IMG/VR virus record: IMGVR_UViG_3300042563_000821
Coordinates: 1-49,081 of that record
Strand: one strand, 5' to 3'
Length of the DNA: 49,081 nucleotides
Source of the DNA: a virus
A model generated the notes under the pieces. That model saw only the letters and a program-made list of their open reading frames with translations. It was not told the DNA's origin and made no database searches. The position numbers and the translations under genes are program-made. This document shows, in pieces, positions 5,310-12,186 of this stretch; within the stretch, counting starts at the first letter, position 1; each line of letters begins with the position of its first letter.

Positions 5310-5666
5310 TTACTCCTGATTTTGGTCGTAAGTTAACCCGAGTTCTCTGGCGTTCTCTGCCTTCTTGTCGAGGGCTTGCTCCACTGCGCGGCCAGCATCG
5401 TAGCCATAGTTCCAGCCCATCTCAACCAGATCGAATTGGTCTTCGCTGTAATGCTCGGTGCGGGGAACGCCATGCTCCAGCACGTTGCCACTCTTCCACT
5501 GCTCAAAGGTTTTGTAAATCATTGCGTTCTCCTGCACAGGTGCTGAACTGGCTTGCTTAATGGCGGTGATGGCTACCTTGGCTCTGTCAGATTGCCATTG
5601 GCTGTTGTTGCTCCATTCGATTTCACCTAACGCCTCCAGCGCCAAGGCGAGTGCTTCGTCTTTCAT
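5310..5666 (-). CDS. Modular early protein, KDEAL...APVQEN type (118 aa)
   Basis: The N-terminal helix MKDEALALALEALGEI is followed by AKVAITAIKQASSAPVQEN, a module I know from small early proteins of Burkholderiales phages. After it comes a different C-terminal part (FEQWKSGNVLEHGV...DLVEMGWNYGYDAGRAVEQAL), a domain reminiscent of phage proteins with a GWxxGYDAGR helix. It shares its N-terminus with the gene at 5928-6209, so the pair looks like domain shuffling. Its ATG overlaps the previous stop (ATGA). Function unknown. Confidence 0.75.
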   Translation of the reverse strand: MKDEALALALEALGEIEWSNNSQWQSDRAKVAITAIKQASSAPVQENAMIYKTFEQWKSGNVLEHGVPRTEHYSEDQFDLVEMGWNYGYDAGRAVEQALDKKAENARELGLTYDQNQE

Positions 5667-5938
5667 GTGTTCTTCTCCAAAAGCTGCTTCACTTGCTCGT
5701 ACACGCCGTTCCTTGCGGTGTTGTCAGCTTCCAGCTTGTCCCATCCTGCGTAGCGCATCTCGTTTTCGCAGTGTTGAAACAACACATACATCTCACGCAA
5801 GCAGTCTGCCGATTTGCCGTGCAAGGGCCACTGCATCGTCTTCTCCAACATGGCGGCAAGGCGCAAAGGCTTTGGCAGTTGTCCCACGCGCAACAGCTCT
5901 TGCGTTGCGTCTTCGGTTGTGTATTGGTCATTGTTCAT
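5663..5938 (-). CDS. Hypothetical helical protein (91 aa)
   Basis: A mostly helical, soluble protein (MNNDQYTTEDATQELLRVG...VYEQVKQLLEKNT) with two Cys (residues 46 and 57). It starts 11 nt inside the end of the upstream gene and ends with an ATGA overlap into the next, so it is part of the coupled chain. I cannot assign a family. Confidence 0.65.
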   Translation of the reverse strand: MNNDQYTTEDATQELLRVGQLPKPLRLAAMLEKTMQWPLHGKSADCLREMYVLFQHCENEMRYAGWDKLEADNTARNGVYEQVKQLLEKNT

Positions 5939-6209
5939 TGGTTTTCTCCTTCAATTTTGCTTCTGCTGTTTTGGCTCGTTCGGCCCACTCGTGAATTGCT
6001 TCAATGTGTGCGGCGTGTAACGTGCATTGCTGCACCTGCTCCTCGCCTTTCCACCTGCAACTGCATGGCTTAAAGACTGGCTCCTGCACAGGTGCTGCAA
6101 GGACTTGCTTGATGGCGTCACGCTCACGTTGATAAGCGTTGTCATTGCCTTTGTCGGCCTCATACTCCAACGCCTCCAGCGCTAATTCGAGTGCTTCGTC
6201 TTTGGTCAT
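5928..6209 (-). CDS. Modular early protein with CxC...C motif, KDEAL...APVQEP type (93 aa)
   Basis: The start is set at ATG 6209, preceded by GGAGG; a frame open 44 codons further upstream overlaps the small membrane-protein gene. The N-terminus MTKDEALELALEALEYE and the linker VLAAPVQEP match the gene at 5310-5666. The second half carries CSCRWKGEEQVQQCTLH, which could bind a metal, and a C-terminal helix ending AEAKLKEK, the same ending as the gene at 4452. Role unknown. Confidence 0.75.
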   Translation of the reverse strand: MTKDEALELALEALEYEADKGNDNAYQRERDAIKQVLAAPVQEPVFKPCSCRWKGEEQVQQCTLHAAHIEAIHEWAERAKTAEAKLKEKTNEQ

Positions 6210-6304
6210 AATACCTCCATCAGCCAAAAGATACCTGTCCAGAACCACCACCAAACGGTGAGCATTCCGACCCCGGCCAAGATCAAAAGTAGTTTCTCTT
6301 TCAT
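6206..6304 (-). CDS. Small single-span membrane protein (32 aa)
   Basis: A gene too short for usual ORF cut-offs. ATG 6304 overlaps the Rap1a-like stop as ATGA, and its own TGA overlaps the ATG of the next gene in the same way, leaving no unassigned bases. The product starts MKEKLLLILAGVGMLTVWWW and continues hydrophobic to the end, so it is almost entirely one membrane helix with a short basic N-terminus. The tight double overlap is strong evidence that it is translated. It may work with the secreted Rap1a-like protein encoded just before it. Confidence 0.7.
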   Translation of the reverse strand: MKEKLLLILAGVGMLTVWWWFWTGIFWLMEVL

Positions 6305-6627
6305 AGCGATTGCCCCTTCTCCTTACACGGCCACGTTGCACGTAGCAACTCCAAAATCAAACCGTCCGCAGCCAAGTGCCGCCGAGCAGGTGATCGCTCC
6401 AAATACAGCTTCGTCATGTCTACCAGTTGCCCAGCATTGACAGAAGCAGGAGTGCAAACCAATGCCCACTGCAACGTATCTGCCACCCCCGTCACATACC
6501 CAATTGCATTCATCTGCTCCATCTGGGAGCTGCTGGTGATCTGCTCGTACAACTTATTCCCAGTCTTGAACTGCGCATGAGCCGAACAAGACAGCAGCAA
6601 TCCAACAAAAAGTATTTTTGATTTCAT
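6301..6627 (-). CDS. Rap1a/Tai-like secreted protein (108 aa)
   Basis: A signal peptide is clear (MKSKILFVGLLLSCSAHAQ, cleavage after AHA). The mature part follows the Rap1a/Tai immunity-protein pattern: GNKLYEQ, an IGYVTGVADT core, CTPASVNAGQLVDMTKLYLERSP, a helix, and a terminal WPC. Members of that family are periplasmic and neutralise type VI secretion amidase effectors; many relatives occur in phages with unproven roles. Usually two Cys form a disulfide, and two mature Cys are present here. It is the first gene of the leftward operon, with AAGGAG 5 nt before ATG and a promoter at 6669-6697. Exclusion or protection against envelope toxins is inference. Confidence 0.75.
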   Translation of the reverse strand: MKSKILFVGLLLSCSAHAQFKTGNKLYEQITSSSQMEQMNAIGYVTGVADTLQWALVCTPASVNAGQLVDMTKLYLERSPARRHLAADGLILELLRATWPCKEKGQSL

Positions 6628-6668
6628 TTTTTCTCCTTGGCAACCACCACTGTGGAAGTTGCGGCTTC

Positions 6669-6697
6669 AGTCTACATCAACTTGTACCAGACAGCAA
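6669..6697 (-). promoter_or_regulatory. Candidate leftward promoter for the 6627-3583 operon
   Basis: On the minus strand TTGCTG (6697-6692), a 17-nt spacer and TAGACT (6674-6669), about 42 nt before the first start codon. Confidence 0.45.
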
Positions 6698-6712
6698 TAG
6701 GGTAAACATACC

Positions 6713-6754
6713 TGTTGCAACAAATATTGTTTAGTGTAGAATTGTGCAGACAAT
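6713..6754 (+). promoter_or_regulatory. Candidate rightward promoter with palindromic sites for the replication operon
   Basis: TTGCAA (6715-6720), a 16-nt spacer and TAGAAT (6737-6742). The -35 lies in the 10-bp palindrome TGTTGCAACA (6713-6722), and ATTGT/ACAAT (6741-6745 and 6750-6754) forms a second inverted repeat over the start region. These could be repressor sites at the divergent early promoters. Confidence 0.5.
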
Positions 6755-6769
6755 TAGAGAGGAGTGTAT

Positions 6770-7228
6770 GTGAGGAAGAGAACAAGGCGCAAGATTTACG
6801 ACACAACGATGTGCCCTGTCACCCATGCCATTGTGGGGGCCAGCGTCACTGATGACGAGAGCTTGGATTACCTGAGAAAGATAGAGAACGACAGTTACGA
6901 GGCATTCAGAACTGGCAAAGCGACCAAGCGGGATTGGAACAACATCAACGTGGTTGCAAGGCACGCTGAGTCCATGGCAGCCGCCAACATCGGGCCGGAG
7001 GTCATGGTGGTGGTGAAGATTGCAGAGATGCACCTTTTGGAGGCCAAGGAGAGGTTCGAGCGGATCGGGAAGATGGGCACCACGGGCCTTGGCTTGAAGG
7101 CCATGAAGGAGCTTTTGGAATACCACGAGCTTCAGAGGACGGCGGTATCGCGCAGCGTGTTCGAGAGTCACATCAAGCGCATCACGGACATGATCAAAAG
7201 CAAGTCACCCAAGATCAAGTTTTTATAG
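6770..7228 (+). CDS. Conserved early phage protein, unknown function (152 aa)
   Basis: The start is taken at GTG 6770 because AGAGAGGAG lies 5 nt upstream; a GTG at 6764 would overlap that site. The product is basic and helical, with long helices (ESLDYLRKIENDSYEAFRTG, ARHAESMAAANIGPEV, EMHLLEAKERFERIG) and a Lys-rich tail. It opens the rightward operon that carries the ParB-like protein, helicase and TOPRIM protein. I do not recognise its family; the position suggests a replication or early regulatory role. Confidence 0.75.
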   Translation: MRKRTRRKIYDTTMCPVTHAIVGASVTDDESLDYLRKIENDSYEAFRTGKATKRDWNNINVVARHAESMAAANIGPEVMVVVKIAEMHLLEAKERFERIGKMGTTGLGLKAMKELLEYHELQRTAVSRSVFESHIKRITDMIKSKSPKIKFL

Positions 7229-7236
7229 GAGGGCAA

Positions 7237-7416
7237 ATGGGAAGAGAGCAAAAACCGGAGGCGATCAAAAAGGTCGCCAGCGTTTGGGACTACAAAGACA
7301 GGCCCAGCATCATGGCGAAGGATCAAACCCTGCGCCGCTCACAGTCAGCAACCAAAGGTCGTGTAATGCACGGCGATTTACCTGTAAACATGTGGTTTTT
7401 TAAGGAGAAGAAATGA
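7237..7416 (+). CDS. Hypothetical small basic protein (59 aa)
   Basis: ATG 7237 is preceded by AGGAGGG at ideal distance, and the TGA overlaps the next ATG (ATGA), so it is clearly a gene despite its size. The product begins MGREQKPEAIKKVASVWDYK, is rich in Lys and Arg, and ends MWFFKEKK. No domain recognised; a small DNA- or protein-binding factor is possible. Confidence 0.7.
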   Translation: MGREQKPEAIKKVASVWDYKDRPSIMAKDQTLRRSQSATKGRVMHGDLPVNMWFFKEKK

Positions 7417-7562
7417 ACGAAGCACGAGAAAAGTTTGAGGCCATATTGGTCGCAAAAGGCAAGAGCAAGCCCGACTGGGACGGCCAGAAGTACGACAACA
7501 TCAACATCCAGACCTACTGGCGCTGGTTTCTTTTGGGATGGACTATGAAGGACGGCAAATGA
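7413..7562 (+). CDS. Hypothetical small protein, Trp-rich C-terminus (49 aa)
   Basis: A 49-residue protein between two ATGA overlaps. The sequence runs from a charged helix (MNEAREKFEAILVAKGKSK) into an aromatic end (YDNINIQTYWRWFLLGWTMK), which resembles the AxxxWxxWxxGW helix of many small phage proteins. Function unknown. Confidence 0.7.
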   Translation: MNEAREKFEAILVAKGKSKPDWDGQKYDNINIQTYWRWFLLGWTMKDGK

Positions 7563-8383
7563 ACAAGGTAATGAACATCGGCGCTCTCGTGATGGACGAG
7601 CGCTTGCAATCCAGAACAGAGATCAACGAGGAGACGGTATCGGACTACGCAGATGCTATTGGCACCGGCGCTGAGTTCCCTGCGGTGCTGGTCTATTTCG
7701 ATGGCATCAACTACTACCTCACGGACGGCTACCACCGAGTGCTCGCGCATAAGCGTGCGCAGAAGGTATCCATCCTGTGTGATGTAGTCCACGGCACCAT
7801 GCGCGATGCCATCTTGCACTCCACTGGGGTTAATGCAAAGCACGGCATGCGGCGCACATACGCAGACAAGCGCAAGGCTGTGATGACCTTGCTCGATGAC
7901 TTCGAGTGGAGCGACTGGAGCAATGCAGAGATCGCACGGCGCTGCGGTGTGTCGGCACCTTTTGTAGCCAGCCTGAGAGACAGCGGTGGCGCGACAGAAG
8001 TTAAGTACAAAACCCCGAGCGGCAACGTAGCGACCAAAGCAAAAGCACCCGGTCGTCAGGCAAAAGAAAAAGAGCCGGAGCTCAAGGGCCCCGAGATAAT
8101 TCCAGAGCAGCACGAGCAGGGCGATCAGAACCAAGAGGCCATCGACATGCTGTTGGCTGAGAACGAAGAGCTGAAGGCGCGTGTGGCAGTTGTGGCAATG
8201 GACGGCACACCCGAAGAAAAGCAAGCAGCCACAGACATGATCAACGAGTTGCGTGAAGAGCTGCGCATCACCAAGATCGAGCTGAACGCAGTCAAGCAAA
8301 GCCGTGATCAGTATCAATCAGAAAATAGCCAGTTAAAAAAGCAAGTGATGTCGATGCAGCGTCAACTCAAGAAAGCTGCGTGA
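7559..8383 (+). CDS. ParB-like (ParB/Srx fold) DNA-binding protein with coiled-coil tail
   Basis: The start is set at ATG 7559, in ATGA overlap with the previous gene. Residues 1-75 show the ParB N-terminal fold: VMDERLQSRTEIN, FPAVLVYFDGINYYLTDGYHRVLAHK, where DGYHR matches the G/DGxHR box that binds nucleotide in ParB proteins. About residues 119-140 form a helix-turn-helix (SNAEIARRCGVSAPFVASLR). The last 100 residues are a long charged coiled coil. In phages such proteins are probably DNA-bound accessory factors of replication rather than partition proteins, and no ParA partner is seen. It precedes the helicase by 48 nt. Confidence 0.8.
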   Translation: MNKVMNIGALVMDERLQSRTEINEETVSDYADAIGTGAEFPAVLVYFDGINYYLTDGYHRVLAHKRAQKVSILCDVVHGTMRDAILHSTGVNAKHGMRRTYADKRKAVMTLLDDFEWSDWSNAEIARRCGVSAPFVASLRDSGGATEVKYKTPSGNVATKAKAPGRQAKEKEPELKGPEIIPEQHEQGDQNQEAIDMLLAENEELKARVAVVAMDGTPEEKQAATDMINELREELRITKIELNAVKQSRDQYQSENSQLKKQVMSMQRQLKKAA

Positions 8384-8431
8384 TCATTGCCCAAGCCAGC
8401 GGGCATGTGTGCTGGCAGTTGGAGAAACCAA

Positions 8432-10846
8432 ATGAGTTTGCAATTACGAGGGTATCAGCTTGATACATTGGACGGCTTGAGGCGAGGCTTTGCCGCGGGG
8501 TACAAGGCCCAAATGCTTTATAGCCCGACTGGTGGCGGCAAGACTGAGATGGCAATCGCCTTGCTCGATGCCACCAAGAAGAAGGGCAACCGAGCAGCGA
8601 TGATTTTGGACCGCATCATCTTGTGCGACCAGACAAGCCAGCGCCTTGAGAAGTACGACATCGACCACGGTGTCTTGCAGTCAGGTCACTGGCGGTACAG
8701 GCCATACGAGAACATCCAAGTGTGCAGCGCTCAGACGCTGGAGAAGCGCGGCTCTTTTCCCGGCCTTACGCTGATGATCGTTGATGAGGCGCACGCCATG
8801 CGCAGACAGACCATCGAGTTCATAAAGAACAATCCAGACATCAAGGTCATTGGTCTGAGTGCATCACCCTTCACAAAAGGGCTGGGCAACGTGTATGAGA
8901 GTGTTGTCAGCACGGTCACGACCAAAGAGCTGGTGGACCAGAAGGTGCTCTGCCCTCTGCGTGTGTTCGTCGCCAAAGAGATCGACATGACTGGTGCCAA
9001 GAAGGTTGCCGGCGAGTGGAGTCAGGCCGAGTCAACCAAGCGCGGCATGCAGATCACTGGTGACATCGTGTCCGAGTGGATCAAAAAGACGCACGAGATA
9101 TTTGGTCGCCCTCGCAAGACGATCATCTTCTGTTCTGGCGTGGAGCACGGCGCCGACCTGTCCAAGAAGTTTGCAGAGCAAGGCTACAACTTCATCAGCA
9201 TTTCCTACAAGGATGAGGACGAGTTCAAGCGCGAGGTTATTGAGGACTTCAGCAAGCCAGACACGGAGATTCATGGCCTGATCGCCACGGACATCCTGAC
9301 CAAGGGGTTTGATGTGCCTGATGTGATGATCGGCGTGAGCGCTCGCCCGTTCAGCAAGTCACTGTCCTCTCACGTCCAGCAGATGGGCCGCGTGATGCGT
9401 GGCTATCCCGACAAGGAGTTTGCGGTGTGGCTGTGCTTGGCAAAAGGAAGCCTTGTTTTGACAGACTCTGGTCTTGTTCCGATTGACAAAGTAAAGATGA
9501 CCCATAAAATATGGGATGGAACTAACTTTGTAACTCACGGTGGGGCAATTTGCAATGGAATCCAAGAAGTCATCACGTACCAAGGTCTTACGGCGACCGC
9601 AGGACACCTTGTCCACACTGCCGAAGGTTGGCGCACCTTTGGGGAGTGTGCCAGCCAACAAATCAGAATCACACAGACCGGATTTGGTGGGCAAGCGATA
9701 CGGCTCGGTGATGATTTACGACCCACAAGTTTTTTGGTTGGGCGCACGGCAAAGAAGATTCATTCACGTCTTGTGCGAGTGCGTGACTTGTGGGTACAGA
9801 AATTTAATCAGCCTTCAAAATCTACAAACGGGAAAGACGAAGGGTTGCAGGGCTTGCAATCAACCAGATGTGTCGTACCCGATGTGGCTTTACAACAGAG
9901 TTCAGGGAATGCGTGCTCGATGCTGCTCTCCGGCGTGCGATCAGTACCCGGCGTACGGCGGTCGCGGAGTGGAGTTCAGGTTCTCTGGCGTCAAGCAGGG
10001 TACGCTTTGGATTATGGAAAATCTTGGGCTTCCAAAGTTTTCGTCTACCTCGGATCGCTCGCGCATTCAGTTGGACAGAATAGACCCGAATGGGCATTAC
10101 GAGCCGGGCAATCTTCGTTGGCTTTCTGTGGAATTGAACCAGCAAAACAAAAGGGGGAACCAGTCTGTCGCTCGGATGCACAAGTTCAGGATGGATCACC
10201 CGGAAATTCGATACTCAGACAGCACGTTGAAGCGTTTCTTTTGGGCTGGCATGACGGCGGAAGAGATTGTGGAAAGGTACAGCAAACCCTCGGTAAAGCC
10301 GAAAGGGAAGTATGGGACATACTCGACGCCGGACCCCACAATCGCTTCACTTGTGAGGGACTCCTAGTCCACAACTGTCATTCCGGCAACTACCTGCGGT
10401 TCCGAGAGGACTGGGAGGAGATTTACAACAACGGCGTGCATGAGCTGGACGACGGCAAAGAGAAGGCCAAGAAAGAAAAGACCGAGAAGGAAAAGGAAGC
10501 TGCCAAGTGCCCCAAGTGTGGACACCTATGGGCTGGCGGGTCGGACACTTGCATTCACTGCGGATACACCCGCGAGAAGCGCAGCATGGTGGAGTCAGTG
10601 CCGGGAGAAATGGAGGAGCTGCGAGCAGCAGCCACTCGGGAAAGCAAGCAAGACTGGTACAGCATGTGCCAGTACATGGTCAAGTACCACGGATGGAGCA
10701 CAGGCAGAGCAGCCCACACCTACAAGGACAAGTTTGGCGTCTGGCCCAAGGGTCTGGCGGAAACGCCGAAAGCCCCGAGCATAGAGTTTGATAAGGCGGT
10801 GAAGGCCGCTCTGATTCGTTACCTCAAAGGAAAGGGAAAGAGATGA
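8432..10846 (+). CDS. Superfamily 2 DEAD/DEAH-type helicase interrupted by an intein
   Basis: The start is set at ATG 8432 with GGAGA upstream. The precursor has 804 residues; removing the 314-residue intein leaves about 490. Motif I is SPTGGGKTEMA (from about residue 31), motif II VDEAH (117-121), motif III SASPF, motif VI QQMGRVMRG (from 316). The intein splits the protein 10 residues past motif VI, so splicing is needed to join EFAVWL to CHSGNYLRF. The C-terminus has a charged linker, a zinc ribbon (CPKCGHLWAGGSDTCIHCG) and a basic tail. It is an ATP-driven DNA translocase, probably for replication together with the TOPRIM protein encoded downstream. The stop overlaps the next start (ATGA). 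Confidence 0.9.
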   Translation: MSLQLRGYQLDTLDGLRRGFAAGYKAQMLYSPTGGGKTEMAIALLDATKKKGNRAAMILDRIILCDQTSQRLEKYDIDHGVLQSGHWRYRPYENIQVCSAQTLEKRGSFPGLTLMIVDEAHAMRRQTIEFIKNNPDIKVIGLSASPFTKGLGNVYESVVSTVTTKELVDQKVLCPLRVFVAKEIDMTGAKKVAGEWSQAESTKRGMQITGDIVSEWIKKTHEIFGRPRKTIIFCSGVEHGADLSKKFAEQGYNFISISYKDEDEFKREVIEDFSKPDTEIHGLIATDILTKGFDVPDVMIGVSARPFSKSLSSHVQQMGRVMRGYPDKEFAVWLCLAKGSLVLTDSGLVPIDKVKMTHKIWDGTNFVTHGGAICNGIQEVITYQGLTATAGHLVHTAEGWRTFGECASQQIRITQTGFGGQAIRLGDDLRPTSFLVGRTAKKIHSRLVRVRDLWVQKFNQPSKSTNGKDEGLQGLQSTRCVVPDVALQQSSGNACSMLLSGVRSVPGVRRSRSGVQVLWRQAGYALDYGKSWASKVFVYLGSLAHSVGQNRPEWALRAGQSSLAFCGIEPAKQKGEPVCRSDAQVQDGSPGNSILRQHVEAFLLGWHDGGRDCGKVQQTLGKAEREVWDILDAGPHNRFTCEGLLVHNCHSGNYLRFREDWEEIYNNGVHELDDGKEKAKKEKTEKEKEAAKCPKCGHLWAGGSDTCIHCGYTREKRSMVESVPGEMEELRAAATRESKQDWYSMCQYMVKYHGWSTGRAAHTYKDKFGVWPKGLAETPKAPSIEFDKAVKAALIRYLKGKGKR
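9434..10375 (+). mobile_element. Intein in the helicase (314 codons)
   Basis: Cys1 is the TGC at 9434 (CLAKGSLVLTDSGLVPI, block A). Block B is GLTATAGHLVHT, followed by EGWRTFGECA. The C-terminal side has REVWDILDAGPHNRFT (block F) and ends LLVHN followed by Cys at 10376 (block G). All residues needed for splicing are present: Cys1, block-B His, terminal Asn, Cys +1. The 9716-10296 part of this frame is open but has no recognisable fold; the endonuclease of the element is instead encoded in another frame over the same DNA. Confidence 0.9.
9555..10367 (+). CDS. HNH homing endonuclease nested out of frame inside the intein
   Basis: A frame shifted by +1 relative to the helicase is open from before 9540 to TAG 10367. 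From about 9681 it reads as a full phage HNH enzyme: DLVGKRYGSVMIYD, zinc-type CECVTCGYRN...TKGCRAC, YNRVQGMRARCC, YPAYGGRGVEF, and the core LDRIDPNGHYEPGNLRWLSVELNQQNKR, then a C-terminal GMTAEEIVERYS helix. The start is uncertain: ATG 9555 or GTG 9540, neither with a strong ribosome-binding site. It overlaps the N-terminal splicing block for about 160 nt and the whole C-terminal splicing domain, stopping 8 nt before the intein end. Thus both proteins are coded by the same bases. Confidence 0.8.
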   Translation: MESKKSSRTKVLRRPQDTLSTLPKVGAPLGSVPANKSESHRPDLVGKRYGSVMIYDPQVFWLGARQRRFIHVLCECVTCGYRNLISLQNLQTGKTKGCRACNQPDVSYPMWLYNRVQGMRARCCSPACDQYPAYGGRGVEFRFSGVKQGTLWIMENLGLPKFSSTSDRSRIQLDRIDPNGHYEPGNLRWLSVELNQQNKRGNQSVARMHKFRMDHPEIRYSDSTLKRFFWAGMTAEEIVERYSKPSVKPKGKYGTYSTPDPTIASLVRDS

Positions 10847-11040
10847 GCTACGGCTGTTGGAATCGCACCTCCTTCAAGGAGTTCCTCAAGGTCCAGTCTG
10901 GATGGCTGGGCGGTAAGCGAGTGGACACCACCGTCGATTTCAGGATGGCGCGTGACTGTCAGTACACCAAGACAGAGCTGGGCCGCAAGGATGAGCGCTG
11001 CGTTGGCTGCAAGTGGAGGATGCCAGATGCACCTGCTTGA
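10843..11040 (+). CDS. Small Cys-containing phage protein (65 aa)
   Basis: The ATG overlaps the helicase stop (ATGA). The 65 residues include ARDCQYTKTELGRKDERCVGCKWR, three Cys in a basic region that may bind zinc or DNA, after a basic N-terminus (SFKEFLKVQSGWLGGKR). Similar small proteins sit between helicase and primase genes in related phages, in my recollection; function unknown. Confidence 0.75.
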   Translation: MSYGCWNRTSFKEFLKVQSGWLGGKRVDTTVDFRMARDCQYTKTELGRKDERCVGCKWRMPDAPA

Positions 11041-11854
11041 CTTCTGCCGAATCCACGGCGTGATCGTAGACCGTGAGCCACCCATCGGTGTGTGGAAGCG
11101 CTACCCCACGCAGGATAAGCCAACGCACCGCAACGGAGCTGTGAAGTACATGGGCACGCATGCATTCATCCAGAACCACGCCACCATGACAGAGATCGAG
11201 GTTTGGCATGCCGAGGGTGATTCAGCGATGGACCCCAACAAGGCACGCAAGGCTGTCGAGGCTGCTGCGCGTGACATTCGCGAGAAGCAGCAAGAGGCCG
11301 CTCGCAAGGCCGCATCAATCCTGAACCAGTGCCAGATTGGCTTTCACCCTTATCTCGAGCGCAAAGGCTTCAAGGAAGAGCAGGGCAACGTGTGGAAGAC
11401 CGATGACGGGCTGCTGCTTGTCATCCCCATGCGAGTGGGCCACCACCTTGTCGGATGTCAGATCATCAGGGAGGACGGCGAGAAGAAGTTCTTGTTCGGT
11501 CAGCGCACATCTGGCGCTTACTTCTGCTTCGACAACAAGGGGCCGAACATCTTGTGCGAGGGCTACGCCACGGCGCTGTCGATACGCGCAGCCATGAAGG
11601 CATTGAAGCGACGCTACACCCTGTACACCTGCTTCAGCGCAGGCAACATGAAGAAGGTGGCAGCCACCCTGCCGAACGGTTTTGTCGTAGCGGACAACGA
11701 CCTCTCGCGCACGGGGCAGAACACTGCGGAGGCCATCGGCTGGCCGTATTTCATGAGCGAAGCGGTCGGCGACTTCAACGACCTGCATCAATCAACCAGT
11801 CTATTCAAGTGCTCACAGGCACTCGACAAAATGTTTCGCAAGGAGAGGGCATGA
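11027..11854 (+). CDS. TOPRIM-domain primase-like protein
   Basis: The start is set at ATG 11027, with GGAGG 6 nt upstream and a 14-nt overlap with the previous gene. The 275 residues have a novel N-terminal part (MHLLDFCRIHGVIVDREPP...), an Ala/Arg helical linker, and a TOPRIM domain. The metal-binding Glu lies in NILCEGYATA (about residue 178) and the Asp pair in VVADNDLS (223 and 225). This is the catalytic layout of phage and plasmid primases, which make RNA primers at the fork. No N-terminal CHC2 zinc finger is seen, so template recognition may come from the small Cys protein before it. Lies directly after the helicase. Confidence 0.8.
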   Translation: MHLLDFCRIHGVIVDREPPIGVWKRYPTQDKPTHRNGAVKYMGTHAFIQNHATMTEIEVWHAEGDSAMDPNKARKAVEAAARDIREKQQEAARKAASILNQCQIGFHPYLERKGFKEEQGNVWKTDDGLLLVIPMRVGHHLVGCQIIREDGEKKFLFGQRTSGAYFCFDNKGPNILCEGYATALSIRAAMKALKRRYTLYTCFSAGNMKKVAATLPNGFVVADNDLSRTGQNTAEAIGWPYFMSEAVGDFNDLHQSTSLFKCSQALDKMFRKERA

Positions 11855-12186
11855 ACATCACGCAAACCGTTTCGCTATTCAAGGCGCTGCTCGAGGGCCC
11901 GCTCAGCCGCAAAGACCTAGCTCGCAAGACGAACACTTGCCCCAAGTCTGCCGGCAGGTTTCTCACTGAGATGAAAGCGCAGGGCCTGATCTATGTGATC
12001 GGCTACACCAATGAAAGCGATGGCCGCAACAGGGTGAAGGTGTATGCGCTTGGCGAGGGGGAGGATGCGCTGCCGGTGCGCGTGACAACGCAAGAGGAGA
12101 GGAGCCGCAAGAGCTATCTCAAGAGAAAGGAAAAGATGTACACCCCGAGAACCACCTTTGTCGGTGGCGTAAGTCTGTGGCAGTGA
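11851..12186 (+). CDS. Winged helix-turn-helix DNA-binding protein (111 aa)
   Basis: ATG 11851 overlaps the TOPRIM stop (ATGA). Residues 1-60 form a winged helix: SLFKALLEGPLSRKDLARKTNTCPKSAGRFLTEMKAQGLIYVIGYTN, with recognition helix around CPKSAGRFLTEM and a wing. The C-terminal half is basic and short of known domains. Likely a regulator or replication accessory factor. Its TGA abuts, with no intervening base, the stop of the convergent gene at 12187. Confidence 0.75.
   Translation: MNITQTVSLFKALLEGPLSRKDLARKTNTCPKSAGRFLTEMKAQGLIYVIGYTNESDGRNRVKVYALGEGEDALPVRVTTQEERSRKSYLKRKEKMYTPRTTFVGGVSLWQ

Noticed and set aside
7514-8317. 267-codon leftward open frame opposite the ParB-like gene
   Set aside because: Shadow of the ParB-like coding frame; Cys/Leu/His-rich composition and no start signal.
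9690-10290. Two compensating sequencing frameshifts in the intein
   Set aside because: Not excluded, but not preferred: the intein frame is open through the whole HNH region, and clear intein residues (up to GQAIRLGDD) run past the point where the HNH frame starts, as does the HNH frame through the C-terminal splicing part. A simple pair of errors would not give such overlap at both ends.
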